DNA of 64,000 bases, from NCBI GenBank assembly GCA_947846985.1, contig CANTUZ010000002.1, positions 129,232,889 through 129,296,888 of the forward strand, written 5' to 3'. The stretch's first letter is position 1; the number at the start of each line of letters is the position of its first letter. Below are positions 11,133 through 23,122 of this stretch, in pieces. Under the pieces are notes generated by a model. That model did no database searches. It was not told the DNA's origin and saw only the letters and a list, made by a program, of their open reading frames with translations. A program made the translations under genes and the position numbers. The DNA is from Fratercula arctica (taxonomy: Eukaryota > Chordata > Aves > Charadriiformes > Alcidae).

Positions 11133-11710
11133 TTAATGACTCTGCTAAAGGGGAGGGACAGCGAAAGCACAACATGCAAGCAGAGTGGCTGAGCCAATGG
11201 TTGCCAAATGCTTTGTTTGTTCTATTTTTAAATTACAAAATAATAAACACAAGTAAATGTACAACTATATACTTTTCCTGATGGCCTTTAAATTAAGATA
11301 AACGAGGTATTTTTCTCTCCTGTTAATTGTCACAAATGCTAATCTCTGTTTTTTATCATTGCCTTCTTTTTGTTTCTGATCATTCTTGGTTCCTCCAGTT
11401 AATTCACTTTCTTTGGAAAGCTCCCTCCTTTCCATGTGCCTTCATAACATTCAAGACATTTTCCTGCTGACTAGTATTTAGTTTAACTAACAATGTTTTA
11501 CAAGATTTAATTAATTGAGGCCCTACTACAATTTTCTATCAGCATCTCTGCTACGGATTAGCGTCTTAGACTGCATTTCACCACTGCTTGAAGCCGATGT
11601 AAGCATGACCTCTTTGGTTTAGTCCTGTCTGTATCACGAGAGATCCCTGTACTGCCCGAGGATATGGAGAGCTGGACCAGAGAACTGAGTTGGCTGAAAA
11701 CTAATGCAAG

Positions 11711-11729
11711 AAAAAAAAAAAAAAAAAAA
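11711..11729. repeat. Poly-A run (19 A)
   Basis: An uninterrupted run of 19 A preceded by GCAAG. No associated retroposon was recognised. Confidence 0.95.
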
Positions 11730-14174
11730 GACGCTAGCCACATCAGTCCCCTGAACTGGCCCACCATGAAACCACATGGCGTTTAGAGCTGGCAGAAGGG
11801 TGTGGGTTTGGCTGAACCATTCTGCCTGGCAGCGGTCCACGCTTACATCAGTTCAAAGGGATTGCAAAACCAAAGCCATTGCAGATGTTTTATCAGAGTC
11901 CTAAGGAGAAAACTTTCAAAGACAGAGATGGGAAGCAAGAGATTATGTGAGTTACTGGCACCCCACAACAATTTTCGATTTTCCCTACTGTTTTCCTTCT
12001 ACAGCAACTTCTTTGGCGAGGACGTACTCTGTGCTGTTTCCTCACAGCTGCTTCTCGGGTTGACCACAGAAGTGGTCATCTGAGCCTAGAGTAACACAGG
12101 GCCTTATACACCAGTCTCCCATTTCTTTCTATTCTAGTAATAAAATAAGCTTGTAGGTAAGCAGCGGCAGGCTTTTGAGGAAGTTAATGCACCAAGACAC
12201 TTAAATCTTTTAGAAGCTTCCACTTTTGCAATAATTTCTTAGTTCTGTCCCCACATGCATGCGACCATAATAAACAAGTTTTCTTCAGAGCTATTGGTAC
12301 AATGGGGGAACAAATAATGGATAACATGCTGGAAGAGAAATCAAGGGAACAGCTATTATTTTAGATGATATTCTGGAATGGAAAATACATTTGTGTTCTT
12401 TGAGCTGTTGTCAGTTCTCTCTTGACTATTTTTTCACCTTCTCTTCCTATCTACTTTCTGCTTTAACCAAGATATGTTAAAATATTCCTCAAAGGCAGCT
12501 GCATGATGAATTTTACTCTCAGCTGGAAACACTCGCTATTTTGAGGATTCTTCAGTTTTATTCTTTAATAAAAGCAGACAATTACATTTCTAAACCAAAC
12601 CAACTAATAAACTGTTCATCAGCATTGCCATTTTTATTATTATTTGGCAATGGAAAAGGGGAGGTTTTTGAAGAGGTTATATAAAGGGGTTCTGTAAAGA
12701 TGAAATAACTTAATTGCATTTCCTTAAGGAGATAAAGACACAAAGAAAGTATCTGTAGTCTTTTCACAGTAAACGTATAACAACTTTCAGTCTTTTTATG
12801 TTTCTTGGTGCAAAAGGACCACGGATTATTAATTTAGTTCCACAATCTTTCATTGTTAATATGCAATGGTTTTACTGCAAAGGAAAACTAAATTAAATGG
12901 AATAATGGAACAGACGGGTGATTTTACATGTCATGTTTGCTGCAATAGCCAATCATGCAAGATAAGCCAGAAAAAAATAATCTTATCCTTACTTTCCCTG
13001 TGATTAAAACAGGTCCTTACAATTAAATTAATAGGAAGCTAAATTTTAGCATAGCAATGTAAGAGATGGATGTTTAACCTTGTTTGATAGCAAAACCAAA
13101 ACAAGAGCATGTATAACAATTATTAAATTAAATCAATTAATTTGTTACCCCCACTTTTCAAAGAGGAATGTTTTCACTCCAATCTGTCTAATCTTCCTTA
13201 CGTTTAGTACCGTGATTTTAGAGCCTTTATTTCCTACGTAGTACAGAAAGCTATGTTTTCATCTAACAAATCATGAAAAATAATGCAAATACTTAGAACA
13301 TACATCTTGCTCCCGCAATGTGCAGAAATAACAGAATAAATATGCTTCTGCCAAAGCTGGTTCCTTTAGTTTGACTCAGAGGTTGTGTTTTGTTTTTTCT
13401 AAAGTAACATTTATTCTTCCTTACAGATAAAATCCACAGTCAGAACATGAATAAACAGTTTGCAAGTGAGCTTAAGCAGATAAAGCAGCAGTGCCAAAGG
13501 ACAGCAGCATATGACATTAGGGTCCCAGATAACATACCTACCCAACATTACTATTAATACACTTAGAAGCTAGGTTTTTAACCATGCAGCTTTTTGGGAT
13601 ATCAAAATAACAGCTAAAATCAGACAGAAGTCTTAACTAAACAAATGGAAATACACGTCTTGAATAGCTCTCCTGGACTACCTCCATATTCTAGAGGGAA
13701 GAGTCATGCTGTAGGTGCTGAAGTGATAAGCCATTAAAACAGTATAGCAATGACATGCAATTTTAGAGGAATTGTTATTCATGTGTATACTACTGTATAT
13801 GTAAGTCAATGTATAGGTACAACAGGTTTTCCAAATCTGTCATGGTTTAGAACAAATAAAACGTGCACACAGACACCCAGGACTTGCTACCAAATGAAGC
13901 CCCTCAAGTTGTCTGCATTAGAAAGCAGCAGAGTTCTCTCTCTCTCTGCCTCTCCCCATCCCATGTTGAAGAGGGTTTCATCACTGAATCCAACAGAAAT
14001 ATGCTGCCTTAAATATGCTCTCAAATGACATAATCCCAAGTAGCCAGGATGGTTCTTCTCTCTTGACCATTCTTTTACAGCGACCTCCAGCTGCGCTTTT
14101 TCATTTCATTACACTGCTCTTCATTCTAAAGGGGAGCAGAACTGGCTTAAATGAAGGAATTTTGTGCTCTTTAC

Positions 14175-14278
14175 CTCAAGCATCATTGGTCCAAGTGCAT
14201 CCTTGTCGATGACACTCTGACCCGTAGATGATACATCTGCTTTTTGCACTTCATCTTCATTAGCTGCTGCTGCTTTTT
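14175..14278 (-). CDS. NCOA2: NCOA2 bHLH-PAS linker exon (residues 86-120)
   Basis: The 104-nt exon supplies the last two bases of Glu86 plus 34 codons and ends at phase 0. The acceptor is TTGTTGCAG and the donor GTAAAGAG. The peptide runs [20 protein letters not shown], then [14 protein letters not shown]. It connects bHLH helix 2 to the PAS-A domain and is acidic and probably flexible at first; [13 protein letters not shown] across the next junction leads into the PAS fold. It matches human NCOA2 with conservative changes (IDE to EDE, SD to AD, G to S). It is isolated by large introns on both sides. Confidence 0.97.
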
Positions 14279-17200
14279 CTGCAACAAAGAAAACTATGTG
14301 TTAAATGACAGAGCAGTGCTGTCTGATACAGTGAGAGACCACGGAGTATTGAGACTAGCTATAAAACGGTTACAGTGCAACAATTCTGAAAATGAGATTA
14401 TATAGTCTCCCATAATGATTCAACAGAAGCATAACTAGTATATTTGCTTCTCAGTTTTGAAGTTGTGTGACACAAATGAAATAATTTCTGCTGTTCCTCT
14501 GCTAGACATTTTACTAAACTACGAAACACAACACTGGGCAAAGACAAGGATTCTTCATGAAGGTGCGATGAGCAAGAACCAGGATCAAGGTGTATTAAGA
14601 GGCTGATCTAAAAGAGCCTGCAAAGCTCACAGCTGCACAACTTTTCCACGATCGCTATATTTAGAAGGAAAAACATGAAGTCCGCAATGTACTGTTTCAG
14701 TACTGAGAAACAGCAGTCTCATTTTTCTGTTCCCATGCCTCCACCCACATTTTTACTATCACATAATTTTCATACAGCCTTATTTACAAATATGTTATTA
14801 AGACTACACACAATTTCAAGTGCTGTATTTGAAAATTACAGGCAAGAAAGTAACGATTTAAGGTTTCTGTAGCATAATGCCACATATTACAGTATGTTAT
14901 ATACAGTATCAGTGATCAAATGTAAGAGACATTCATACATACCGGAACTTTCAAATCAAGAGGGTTTATAATTCTTATCAAGTAATGGACTGTATTCATT
15001 TTTCTATTCCAAGAACAATATTGGTGTTTAAGGGAGAAGTAATAAAAGTAATAAAACCACTATACAAAATACATATTTTACATTATAAGCTAATGAAATG
15101 AGTAATTTTTTTGTTGCTAGTTCTACACTCAAAACATTATATTTTTTTATTTTTCAAGCAATTATGTGAAAGCTAGGGCTATACTGCAATCAAGAATATT
15201 AAAAATCATTAAAGATTTTTTATTTTTAGTATTATGCAATAGATTATTATAATAAACATGAAAGCACACTGAAATTATGATAACAAGAATTTATGTCTTC
15301 TACAACAACAAACCAGAAGAAAACTCATACTAGGAATTACTGAAAGTACCACGTGCAGGTGGAGCAAAGGGCCTTTGGAAAATCACCCTTAGTGAAAATT
15401 AAAGCATCAGTCATACAAATTAACACGTATCCAAACGCACAGTATTTTCCCGCTATCTGTAGATCTGCAATACTGCAGCCAAAGTTCCTCTGAACTCTTT
15501 CCTTGGCAGAGGTTATAAGGTCAGTGTGAACATACGTTACTTAGACATACAGTAAAGGAACTGCTTCTGAGAACCTGTGGGTGTTCTCCTATCAGCAATC
15601 ACCTGCTGGCGATAAGGCTTTGGTCACTCGGGCTGTCTCATCCTAGATTTCTAGTGTTTCCTGCTTTCATGAAAAAGAGTCACGAAAATCTTAGCTGGCT
15701 CTTAGGGTGTGTTCGTACACAATATAACACCATTGTGAATCATGATGAAACAAATTTGCTGTGAAGACAGACTGTTGCAACTAATGGAATAATTCTAAAT
15801 CACTTTGATTAGCATAATCTAATAGAAATAAATACACTAGAAATAACTATTAACGCTTCCTCTGCCACTTAAACTCACCAGGATACAAAATTAGTGCTTC
15901 TGGTTTGGACTGCGGACTTGCAATGGGAATTTTATTTTTTTTTCTTTCGTCTTCTTTTGGCAAAAAGCAGAGATTAGGTGTAACAGAAAAAAAAAAAGAA
16001 CAATCCTTCCCATACTACAATATAGCAGAGGTGGCACCATACAATGAGACAATACTGAAAACAATTCTAAAAATTGTGAAAGAATTCTAAAAGATTCTAA
16101 AAATAGGGTTGAGTTTTAATGAAGTCGGCGATGATACTTGTTTCCCACCTGTTCCTGGTAGCATAAAGTGATCCCTGGTTTCACACTGCAAAATATTATA
16201 ATGGATAAGGATACCAGCCTCCTGCTCTCGTCCCCTCACTGCTTCAGTCATTGATACCGCCTTGAGTGTTGGAGAACATGGGATTATACTCCATGTGCTA
16301 GAAATGGAAGGGCTGCAGATATGGCACAGCAACGGCGTGCAAACACATTCACTACCCAGTATTTCCAGGTTTCACTGATTTACAAAGACTACTTTTACTG
16401 ATTATTTTCCATGTAAAACAAAACATTTGCGGAAAATTTTTTTTCACTCTTACAACCACAGTCTTCGTACAAGCCACCAATAAGGTATCTATAAAAACAA
16501 CTGTTCTCTTTTACGCACACAGGTGAGGTTTTATACTAAGAAAAAGGAGGAAGTTTTTAGTTACTATAGTGGTAATCAACACCGAAGCTGTAATACCAGG
16601 ACAGACCAAGGATCTCTCAAGCCTCACATCCAGTCCCTGACAGCGGCTGCTTTCCCCCCTGGTTCCCTGTTTCTCCATTTCCACCCTTTCATCTCTGACG
16701 GCTTCCATTCCACCATCAGCTGTCCCTCAAAACCACTCGACCTCTCCGTTTTCTTTTCCCTTTAGACACCCTTTTCCACAGAGGGCCCAACACCTTTGTG
16801 GGGTCAATAAACACAGTGCTTGCTCATGGAAAAAGTGTAACCAACAGAGAAAATATGAAAATGCTATTTAGACACAAATGTTGCCTCTCCCCGTCATAGT
16901 GACAACATACGCTACTGGTGACATTTGGTTAGGCATTCTGAAAAGCCATGTAAAACACAAGTGCTCTTACATTATGGACTTCATAATTGGATCTGTAACT
17001 TAATTAAGAACTTAAGTGGCCAGAGAGCTCAGAAGAGGCTACACATTCAGGCCACAGGTCCCTATACGTTTATTTAAGCAGCATTGTATAGGAAACCATG
17101 GCCTCAGACAGCCTCTGAGTAGGACCAGCAGTAACTTATGTCGATGCTATAAACTGCAGCTACTGATAATGTTAAGCTGCGCAGTAAATTATCCATTTTT

Positions 17201-17749
17201 GACTGAGCTACAAAGCCCCTCGTGAAGACTCTATCAGCACACATAGGAAAAGTTAGCGCGAACCCTGTCAGCAGCGTTGTCTTGACAGACAGGCATGGGA
17301 AACGTCTCGAAATGCAACTCTAGTCTTCAGTGATACAGCACGTGGGGCTAATGGAGAACAAAAATTTGTTGCAGGAAGGTTGGAAAAAATCAACAACTGA
17401 TACATGAATTTCTAGTGCTGACAACACCCGTGCATTTATCACAAGTCAGTATTTTTTGTTTTTCTTAACAGTTCCAGCTTCTGGCGTTAAGTAGTGGTGC
17501 AAAAATGTAAAGTTTACTTTGCCTTTTTTTACTTCTGCTATCTTTTTTAGGTTCACTGGGGGCCCTACAAACAAATCAAAAGCACAGAGAGTTTATTATT
17601 TCTACATTAGATTAATGATTTTTGAATGCTAGGGGTTAGGAAAATAGCTGCAGAGGCCCAACCTTGCAAAGCCTCTCAGAAGCCTTTTTTCCAGCCCCAC
17701 GGGAATTGCTGGTATTACCCTGTGACTAACCACAGCTGCTAGATTTTTC

Positions 17750-18045
17750 CACTGCGGCCGCTAAGACGGAGAGTGGGAGCCGGTTCCCTGCTCTCGCACC
17801 TTCCGGCGATGCTGCCTCCTAGAACAGCGATGCCCCTGTTCAAATGTAAAAGGCTGGGAAAGCGTTACCAGGCACCCTATGGGCACGGCGGCAAAAAACA
17901 GAGTGGAAAGAGAAATACAGCCTTGTGCCGGTGGAGGAAGTGAGCAGGGTGGAAAGAGGCTTCCCACGGCTTCGCCTCCCCACGCAAATTCTCTGCTGGA
18001 GGTTCAGCTTCGGCATCAGCCCCCGGCGTTTCAACAGAGAGGGAG
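17750..18045. promoter_or_regulatory. CpG-rich intronic patch (first)
   Basis: About 19 CpG by hand count in 300 bp, including a GCGGCCGC site at 17755-17762, against a CpG-poor AT-rich background. It is followed by an AT-rich unique block (18045-18190) containing TAATTATTAG and CAATTAAGAG homeodomain-type sites. A CpG-rich patch inside an intron can mark an alternative promoter, an enhancer or an unrecognised exon. Function is inference. Confidence 0.4.
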
Positions 18046-19817
18046 CGTTAAATTAGAAACTGGCCCCATTCTTATGAATATGGCTACCAGGGATCAAGCA
18101 TATTTTATCTAAATTACAGCGGGATAAACTTCACGCACATGGAATAATTATTAGCTCCGCTCAATTAAGAGTTTAGCCTAGAGAGAGAAAAAAATTTAAA
18201 TAAAACAGAAGTGCTCCTGAGAGAGATACTACAAAGAATACATACATCCAATTATGTAGCATTTTAGTGGTGTGTGTAATTTAGATTTTAAACTGTGGAT
18301 ATGTTTACAATGGTATAAGCAGTAATATACTAAAATACATATTAATATTTTCAATTGGGCATCATCCTAGTGATCATAAACTGCATTTACTTTTCTATGT
18401 TAATATACAGAAGAAAGAAGAAAAAAAAAACGCTCACAAATATTTTCTGACAAATTTATCAGTGGGAAAGCCTCAAGCTTTATTTGAAGCTCATTCCAGT
18501 TTCTGAAAGCAAACCTTTGTGAAATCACATTAGTTTAACAGAAATTCGTAAGTCAGAGAAAGAGAAGCCAAAAGCAATAGTTTGAAATCTCCTGCTACAT
18601 TTTAACTTAGGAAGCCTTCCTAGTTTTCCATCCTCCCAACTCAAGCCAGGTTGGTTCTCCCTGGATTTCTGACAGCAGACTCAGAAGTGCTACTGACGGG
18701 CACCACCTTCTCTTGGTTGCGTTTCAAACCCTCCCTTCCTACAGGTGGGCAGGCAGGACCAGCTGAACCACCCAAAAAGCTCTCTTTGTCTGTATTCATG
18801 CTCTACTCCCAACTTCCTTAATGAAACTGGCTACAGAAATATTTCCCCCTTCATACTCTCTGCAAAACCAAAATACATTTTCGAAGTAAAGAATGAAACT
18901 GTAGCCTCTGTAGGGACTGCAAAAAGTTGAAGCATAATCTGAAAGAAAAAATTTGCAGCAGCACACATTTAGTTTATTTTTCACTGGAGAAACACTTAAG
19001 GTTCTTCATAGAACAAGAGGAGAAAGGAAAAAGGTCAAGAGAAAAAAACCTGTAAGAGGCAGAATAAAGTTTATTATCCAATACTGCTTAAAATGGGTTT
19101 ACTTAGGTGCCCTACATAATTCCTGTTCTTCAAAATTTTCTGAAATTGTTATTGAAATGTCACACCCACCTCAAATCATATACCCTCATCTATATCATAA
19201 TAGGTAAAAAATATAAGCAAAGAGATTTATTAAGAGGAATACGAGAAAGCTCAACTCTGCACATTAGAAAAATCACACAAATCAAGAAAGACCCTTATAA
19301 CAGTAATAGCAATATCACTTGAAAGTGATTGTAAGTGCTATATAATGTTTAAATATGCAATTAAATTTTACACTGCAACGGTCTTGAAAACAACTTATCT
19401 TCACCATTTTTTGTATGCATTAGCGAACTACTTTTGTCTTGCCTCGCTCATGTTTGTGAGTAAGTTTACCCTGTGTGGTCCTTCTGATCTCTCCTGAATT
19501 GTCATGCAAAAATAAAATCCAAATAATCAAGGAAACAGTAAAAGTGTGTAACTGGCCAAAGATAAGGGTAGATATAGTATTGAAAACTAACATGAGCATA
19601 TAATAGAAAGTATAATTAGCAAACTGTTAAATTTTAGATGACATTACAGTTTTAACTACTAGATTTAATACCGTTTGAAATATTAGATTTTAGTAACATC
19701 TGTGTATAACTATTGCTAGGTAATGATATTGACAGCGGTAACGGACAGGAGGTTTGTAACATGAATAGAGCTATATAAAAAGTACCTTCAAATGTATTGA
19801 CTTGAATAAAAAACCAG

Positions 19818-19845
19818 AAAAAAAAAAAAAAAAACAACAAAAAAA
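19818..19845. repeat. A-rich tract
   Basis: Seventeen A, then CAACAAAAAAAGG. It follows AATAAAAAACCAG, but no upstream retrocopy is recognisable. Confidence 0.9.
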
Positions 19846-20594
19846 GGAAGCTTGTATTTGGTAACGTGAGTAGTTTTGGATCACTACACATGATGAAGCA
19901 AAGCAGTGAAGAACATGTAAGTTATTTTGATGCTTGGTTAACCACAGGAAAGCAGCTCTGCCATGTAGCTGAGTAATTCAAAGCACTACAATCCATGGCT
20001 CACATGGAACTTGATATCCACATGCACGTTTCTTAGTTCCCATTGCCTTGACATGTTGTTTTTTCTCCCTGAAAGCAAGTAATTTTTCAAAAGACCAGTG
20101 CCTAAGAAACAGCAACTATTTTCAGCAATCAATTTTAAGACCAGCTTATCCCATCCCTGCGAATAAAGTTAGCTACTATTTTAGGGAAGTGATTATGTAG
20201 TGAGGTTGCTCTTTCATCATACAGCATACATCTGTCCAGAGCAAAGAAGCTATTAGACTCTTGAATACATTTTTTCCCCTAGAAACTATAGATCAAGTCT
20301 TACAGGAAAAACTATGCAACATCTCAGGAAGGTTTTAGGAGGTAAAACAAGGGAGAATTATGCATCTGCACTGAACTAAAATTAGAAAAGCTGCCATATG
20401 GCTCTGTGAAGCCAGCAGCACGTTCTTATTCATTAGGAAGCATTCTGCTAACATAAAAACACAAGGCCTTCCTGTGCTCTCCAAATGTGTTTATCTTTTC
20501 AACATTAATGCACGATATATCATCAGGCTGCTGAAATCTCCTGCAGTGCATATTAAAAAAAGCACAGCTGCACTTTTTCTCAGCACGTTTATTC

Positions 20595-20785
20595 ACTGCG
20601 AGCAATCTAAGAGCGCGGCTCTGCCCACCTCCCCGGCACACAGCCCTCTTGTTAGCAAGGCTCGCCTCCCCTTGGGGGTTGGAAAGGGCCACACTCCCAC
20701 CCCCCCGCTCGCCCGCCCAGCCCAGCCCAGCAGCGCCCCGTATGCCTCCCCGTGCCCCGCTCCGCTCGTCACACCCACATGGTTT
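20595..20785. promoter_or_regulatory. CpG-rich, C-rich intronic patch (second)
   Basis: About 14 CpG by hand count in 190 bp, with a C-rich core (CCCACCCCCCCGCTCGCCCG, then CCAGCCCAGCCCAG). The GC-box-like C clusters could bind SP/KLF factors. It sits 155 bp from a CR1 copy but is not part of it. The overlapping plus and minus open frames have no recognisable product. Confidence 0.35.
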
Positions 20786-20939
20786 AGCTTCATATTTACT
20801 ACTGCTGGTGGAAGCCCACTTAAATGGTAAATGACCCCAGGGCTTAAGCTAAAAGCCCTTGGAAAGCTGTAAACTCAATTACTTGCTCAGGAGTAGCAGC
20901 ATTTACAACACTGCGATTTCACCACGGTTTTAAGCTGAA

Positions 20940-21172
20940 AGAGGGGAAATTCAGATTAGATATTAGGAAGAAATTCTTTACTGTGAGGGTGGTGAGACAC
21001 TGGAACAGGTTGCCCAGAGAAGTTGTGGATGCCCCATCCCTGGAAGTGTTCAAGGCCACGTTGGATGGGGCTTTGAGCAACTTGGTCTAGTGGGAGGTGT
21101 CCCTGCCCATGGCAGGGGGGGTTGGAACTAGATGATCTTGAAGGTCGCTTCCAACCCAAATGCGATTCTTCT
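20940..21172 (+). mobile_element. CR1 LINE 3' end
   Basis: The piece opens with AGATTAGATATTAGGAAGAA and AAATTCTTTACTGTGAGGGT. It then has GGTTGCCCAGAGAAGTTGTG and CTGCCCATGGCAGGGGGG, and ends CTTCCAACCCAAATGCGATT, close to the ATTCTATG-type CR1 tail. It is 5'-truncated and fairly well preserved. It belongs to the same type as the reverse-oriented copy at 30019 in the same intron (shared TTGAGCAACTTG.TCTAGTGG block). Confidence 0.9.
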
Positions 21173-21864
21173 TTGCAGTATTTTCAACTTCTAATTGGCA
21201 CAGTTGCTCTCCTGTCCCACACGTACCTGCCCCACCTCCCCACTGTAAAGAAGCATCAGAAAGAAACTAGCTCTTCAAAAAGCTTTGCATTCTCATAAAA
21301 ACATCAAATACAGGTAAGCATTCCTGGAGCTTTTCAAGCTTTGAGTTTGAGTGGTCTGCTCTTAGAAAATTCATTAACAGTAGCCAGCGTATAAAATTTT
21401 CATGGACACTGAAAGTAAAACAAGCACTGGAAAGCCATCATGGATTTAGGAATAGCAACAAACGGAAGTAATAATACATAAAATTAATACTAGTTTCATT
21501 TCTCTTAATAATTTTGACATTTCTCCATCATTCTTTTTTGTACAAGTCATCATTTTTGTCACCCAGTACTACCTCTGTAAGAAGTACTGCCTGGGAATTA
21601 ATTGCCCCTGGCTAAGTTAAACTGGAACAAGGACAAAAATAATGAAATTCAACTCACCAAGAATAATATTTCACTGCTGGACAGAAAGAAGCCCAGTATC
21701 TCTGTATGTTATTTTTGCTAAATACTTTAATACTCATTTTACTACCTTTTCCTTGGTTTCTTCTCCTCCCCATTCTCATTTTGCCTGTCTTTTCTGTCAT
21801 CACATCTACGATCCCTTTTTTCTCTCATTATTACAAAACTCAATGGCCTACTTCCTGGAAGTGA

Positions 21865-22020
21865 GGAAGAGGACAGGTGGCAGCCCTGGAAGTGCCCCCT
21901 CCTCCCTCCCCTCGCCCCAGGAGCCGGTCGGCTCCAAGCCCCATGAGCTGGGGTATCGCAGTGCCACGCTCCTGGCATACGGCTCCACTCAGAGCACCGA
22001 GGCCGAGTCTCAGCCTCTCT
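21865..22020. promoter_or_regulatory. GC-rich intronic patch (third)
   Basis: A 150-bp GC-rich island with CTCCTCCCTCCCCTCGCCCC, AGGAGCCGGTCGGCTCC and several CpG. AGGAGCCGGTCGGCTCC contains the inverted repeat GGAGCC/GGCTCC. It lies 1.1 kb from the second patch in the same intron. Function unknown. Confidence 0.25.
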
Positions 22021-23090
22021 AAATACACTTGAATAGCTCCTCTAAAGATTGCTAACTCTTGGATTTAACAGTGGCAACTAAAAGTGACAACACTGTTTAC
22101 AGAAATAGCGTTATTTGCAGAAATATGTACCTACTATTCCCAGATTCATCTGCTTAATGCAGCGGCAGAGAATATTCACACCTGAGATGACCTCCTAGGG
22201 TCACTAGCTTCTGGTAAGTTAAGGACTGGGGAATGAGATAAAGTAAAACCCAGAATAACAACCCACTTGCTGCTGCTTAACTGAAGAATAAAGCATCCTA
22301 TGCAGGACCCCAAATCCACAACGGCTTGATCCATCCCCAGCACGCAATAAAAATACAAAACAACACAGCAAGTAAAATAATTTCCCTGCTGAGATTATTT
22401 CTAGTATTTTTATTTATCAGTAAAGACACAGAAGGACAACTGTCATCCTACCATTTAAGTGAAATCTAAACTAAGACTAAAAGCAACTGAGGACCCAGAA
22501 ACTATTTCTCACACCATGCCTCATTTGAAACTTTAAGGATACGTCAAACTACCACACGGTGAGTGGCAAGTGGTTTTTTATTAAGATCTCTTGAATGTGG
22601 AATTAAGCTTCCATCACAATCTTTACCTGTTGACCCCCTGGACATGATGCAACATTGACCTTTCCCACTAAGCTTTCAAAAAAAAGTGGAAATAAATATA
22701 ACTGGGTGTAGTTTTACTCACGCAGAATTTTTAGCCAGATCTTAGCTTATTAAAATGTTTAATTACGTTCAACGTATGCTTTTATATAAAATGAAAGGGT
22801 GTGCTTAACTTGCAAACTGATAAATCAAATGTGTGTGTGCATGTATTCCTATGTTTTTAAGTTATATTCTTTCTCTTTTCTCCAAAAAGACCACTAACAC
22901 TGTCTTTCCAGTGTATACTGACTGGCTAGAGAAAGAGCATAAATAAATTAATCATCAAAGGTGCTGCCTGCCCAGGAGACTTCCCTACCAAAAGGCCAAA
23001 ATCCATGACGATGCCGAGAATGTATATTTTTCACTGGTTTAAAATGCTTTTTTAAATGCTGGGTTTTTGTTGGGTTTGGTTTGTTTTGGT

Positions 23091-23122
23091 TTTTTTTTTT
23101 GTTGTTGTTGTTTTTTTTTTTT
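23091..23122. repeat. T-rich tract with GTT units
   Basis: Ten T, then three GTT units and G, then twelve T. It is preceded by a TGGGTTTGGTTTGTTTTGG stretch. Simple low-complexity sequence. Confidence 0.95.

Larger units (their letters stand above)
9324..14174 (-). other. NCOA2: NCOA2 intron (linker exon to PAS-A exon)
   Basis: This 4.85-kb phase-0 intron has donor GTAAAGAG and a strong acceptor: a run of T then CCCCC and TTTAG just above 9323. It contains a plus-oriented CR1 piece (10803-11132) and a 19-A tract (11711-11729). A 126-codon plus-strand open frame at 9579-9959 has no recognisable product. The rest (11140-11700 and 11740-14174) shows nothing I can name. Confidence 0.9.

Noticed and set aside
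22140..22215. ATGACCTCCTAGGGTCACTAG, resembling an old CR1 3' end
   Set aside because: Only one short block matches, and the preceding and following blocks are not convincing.
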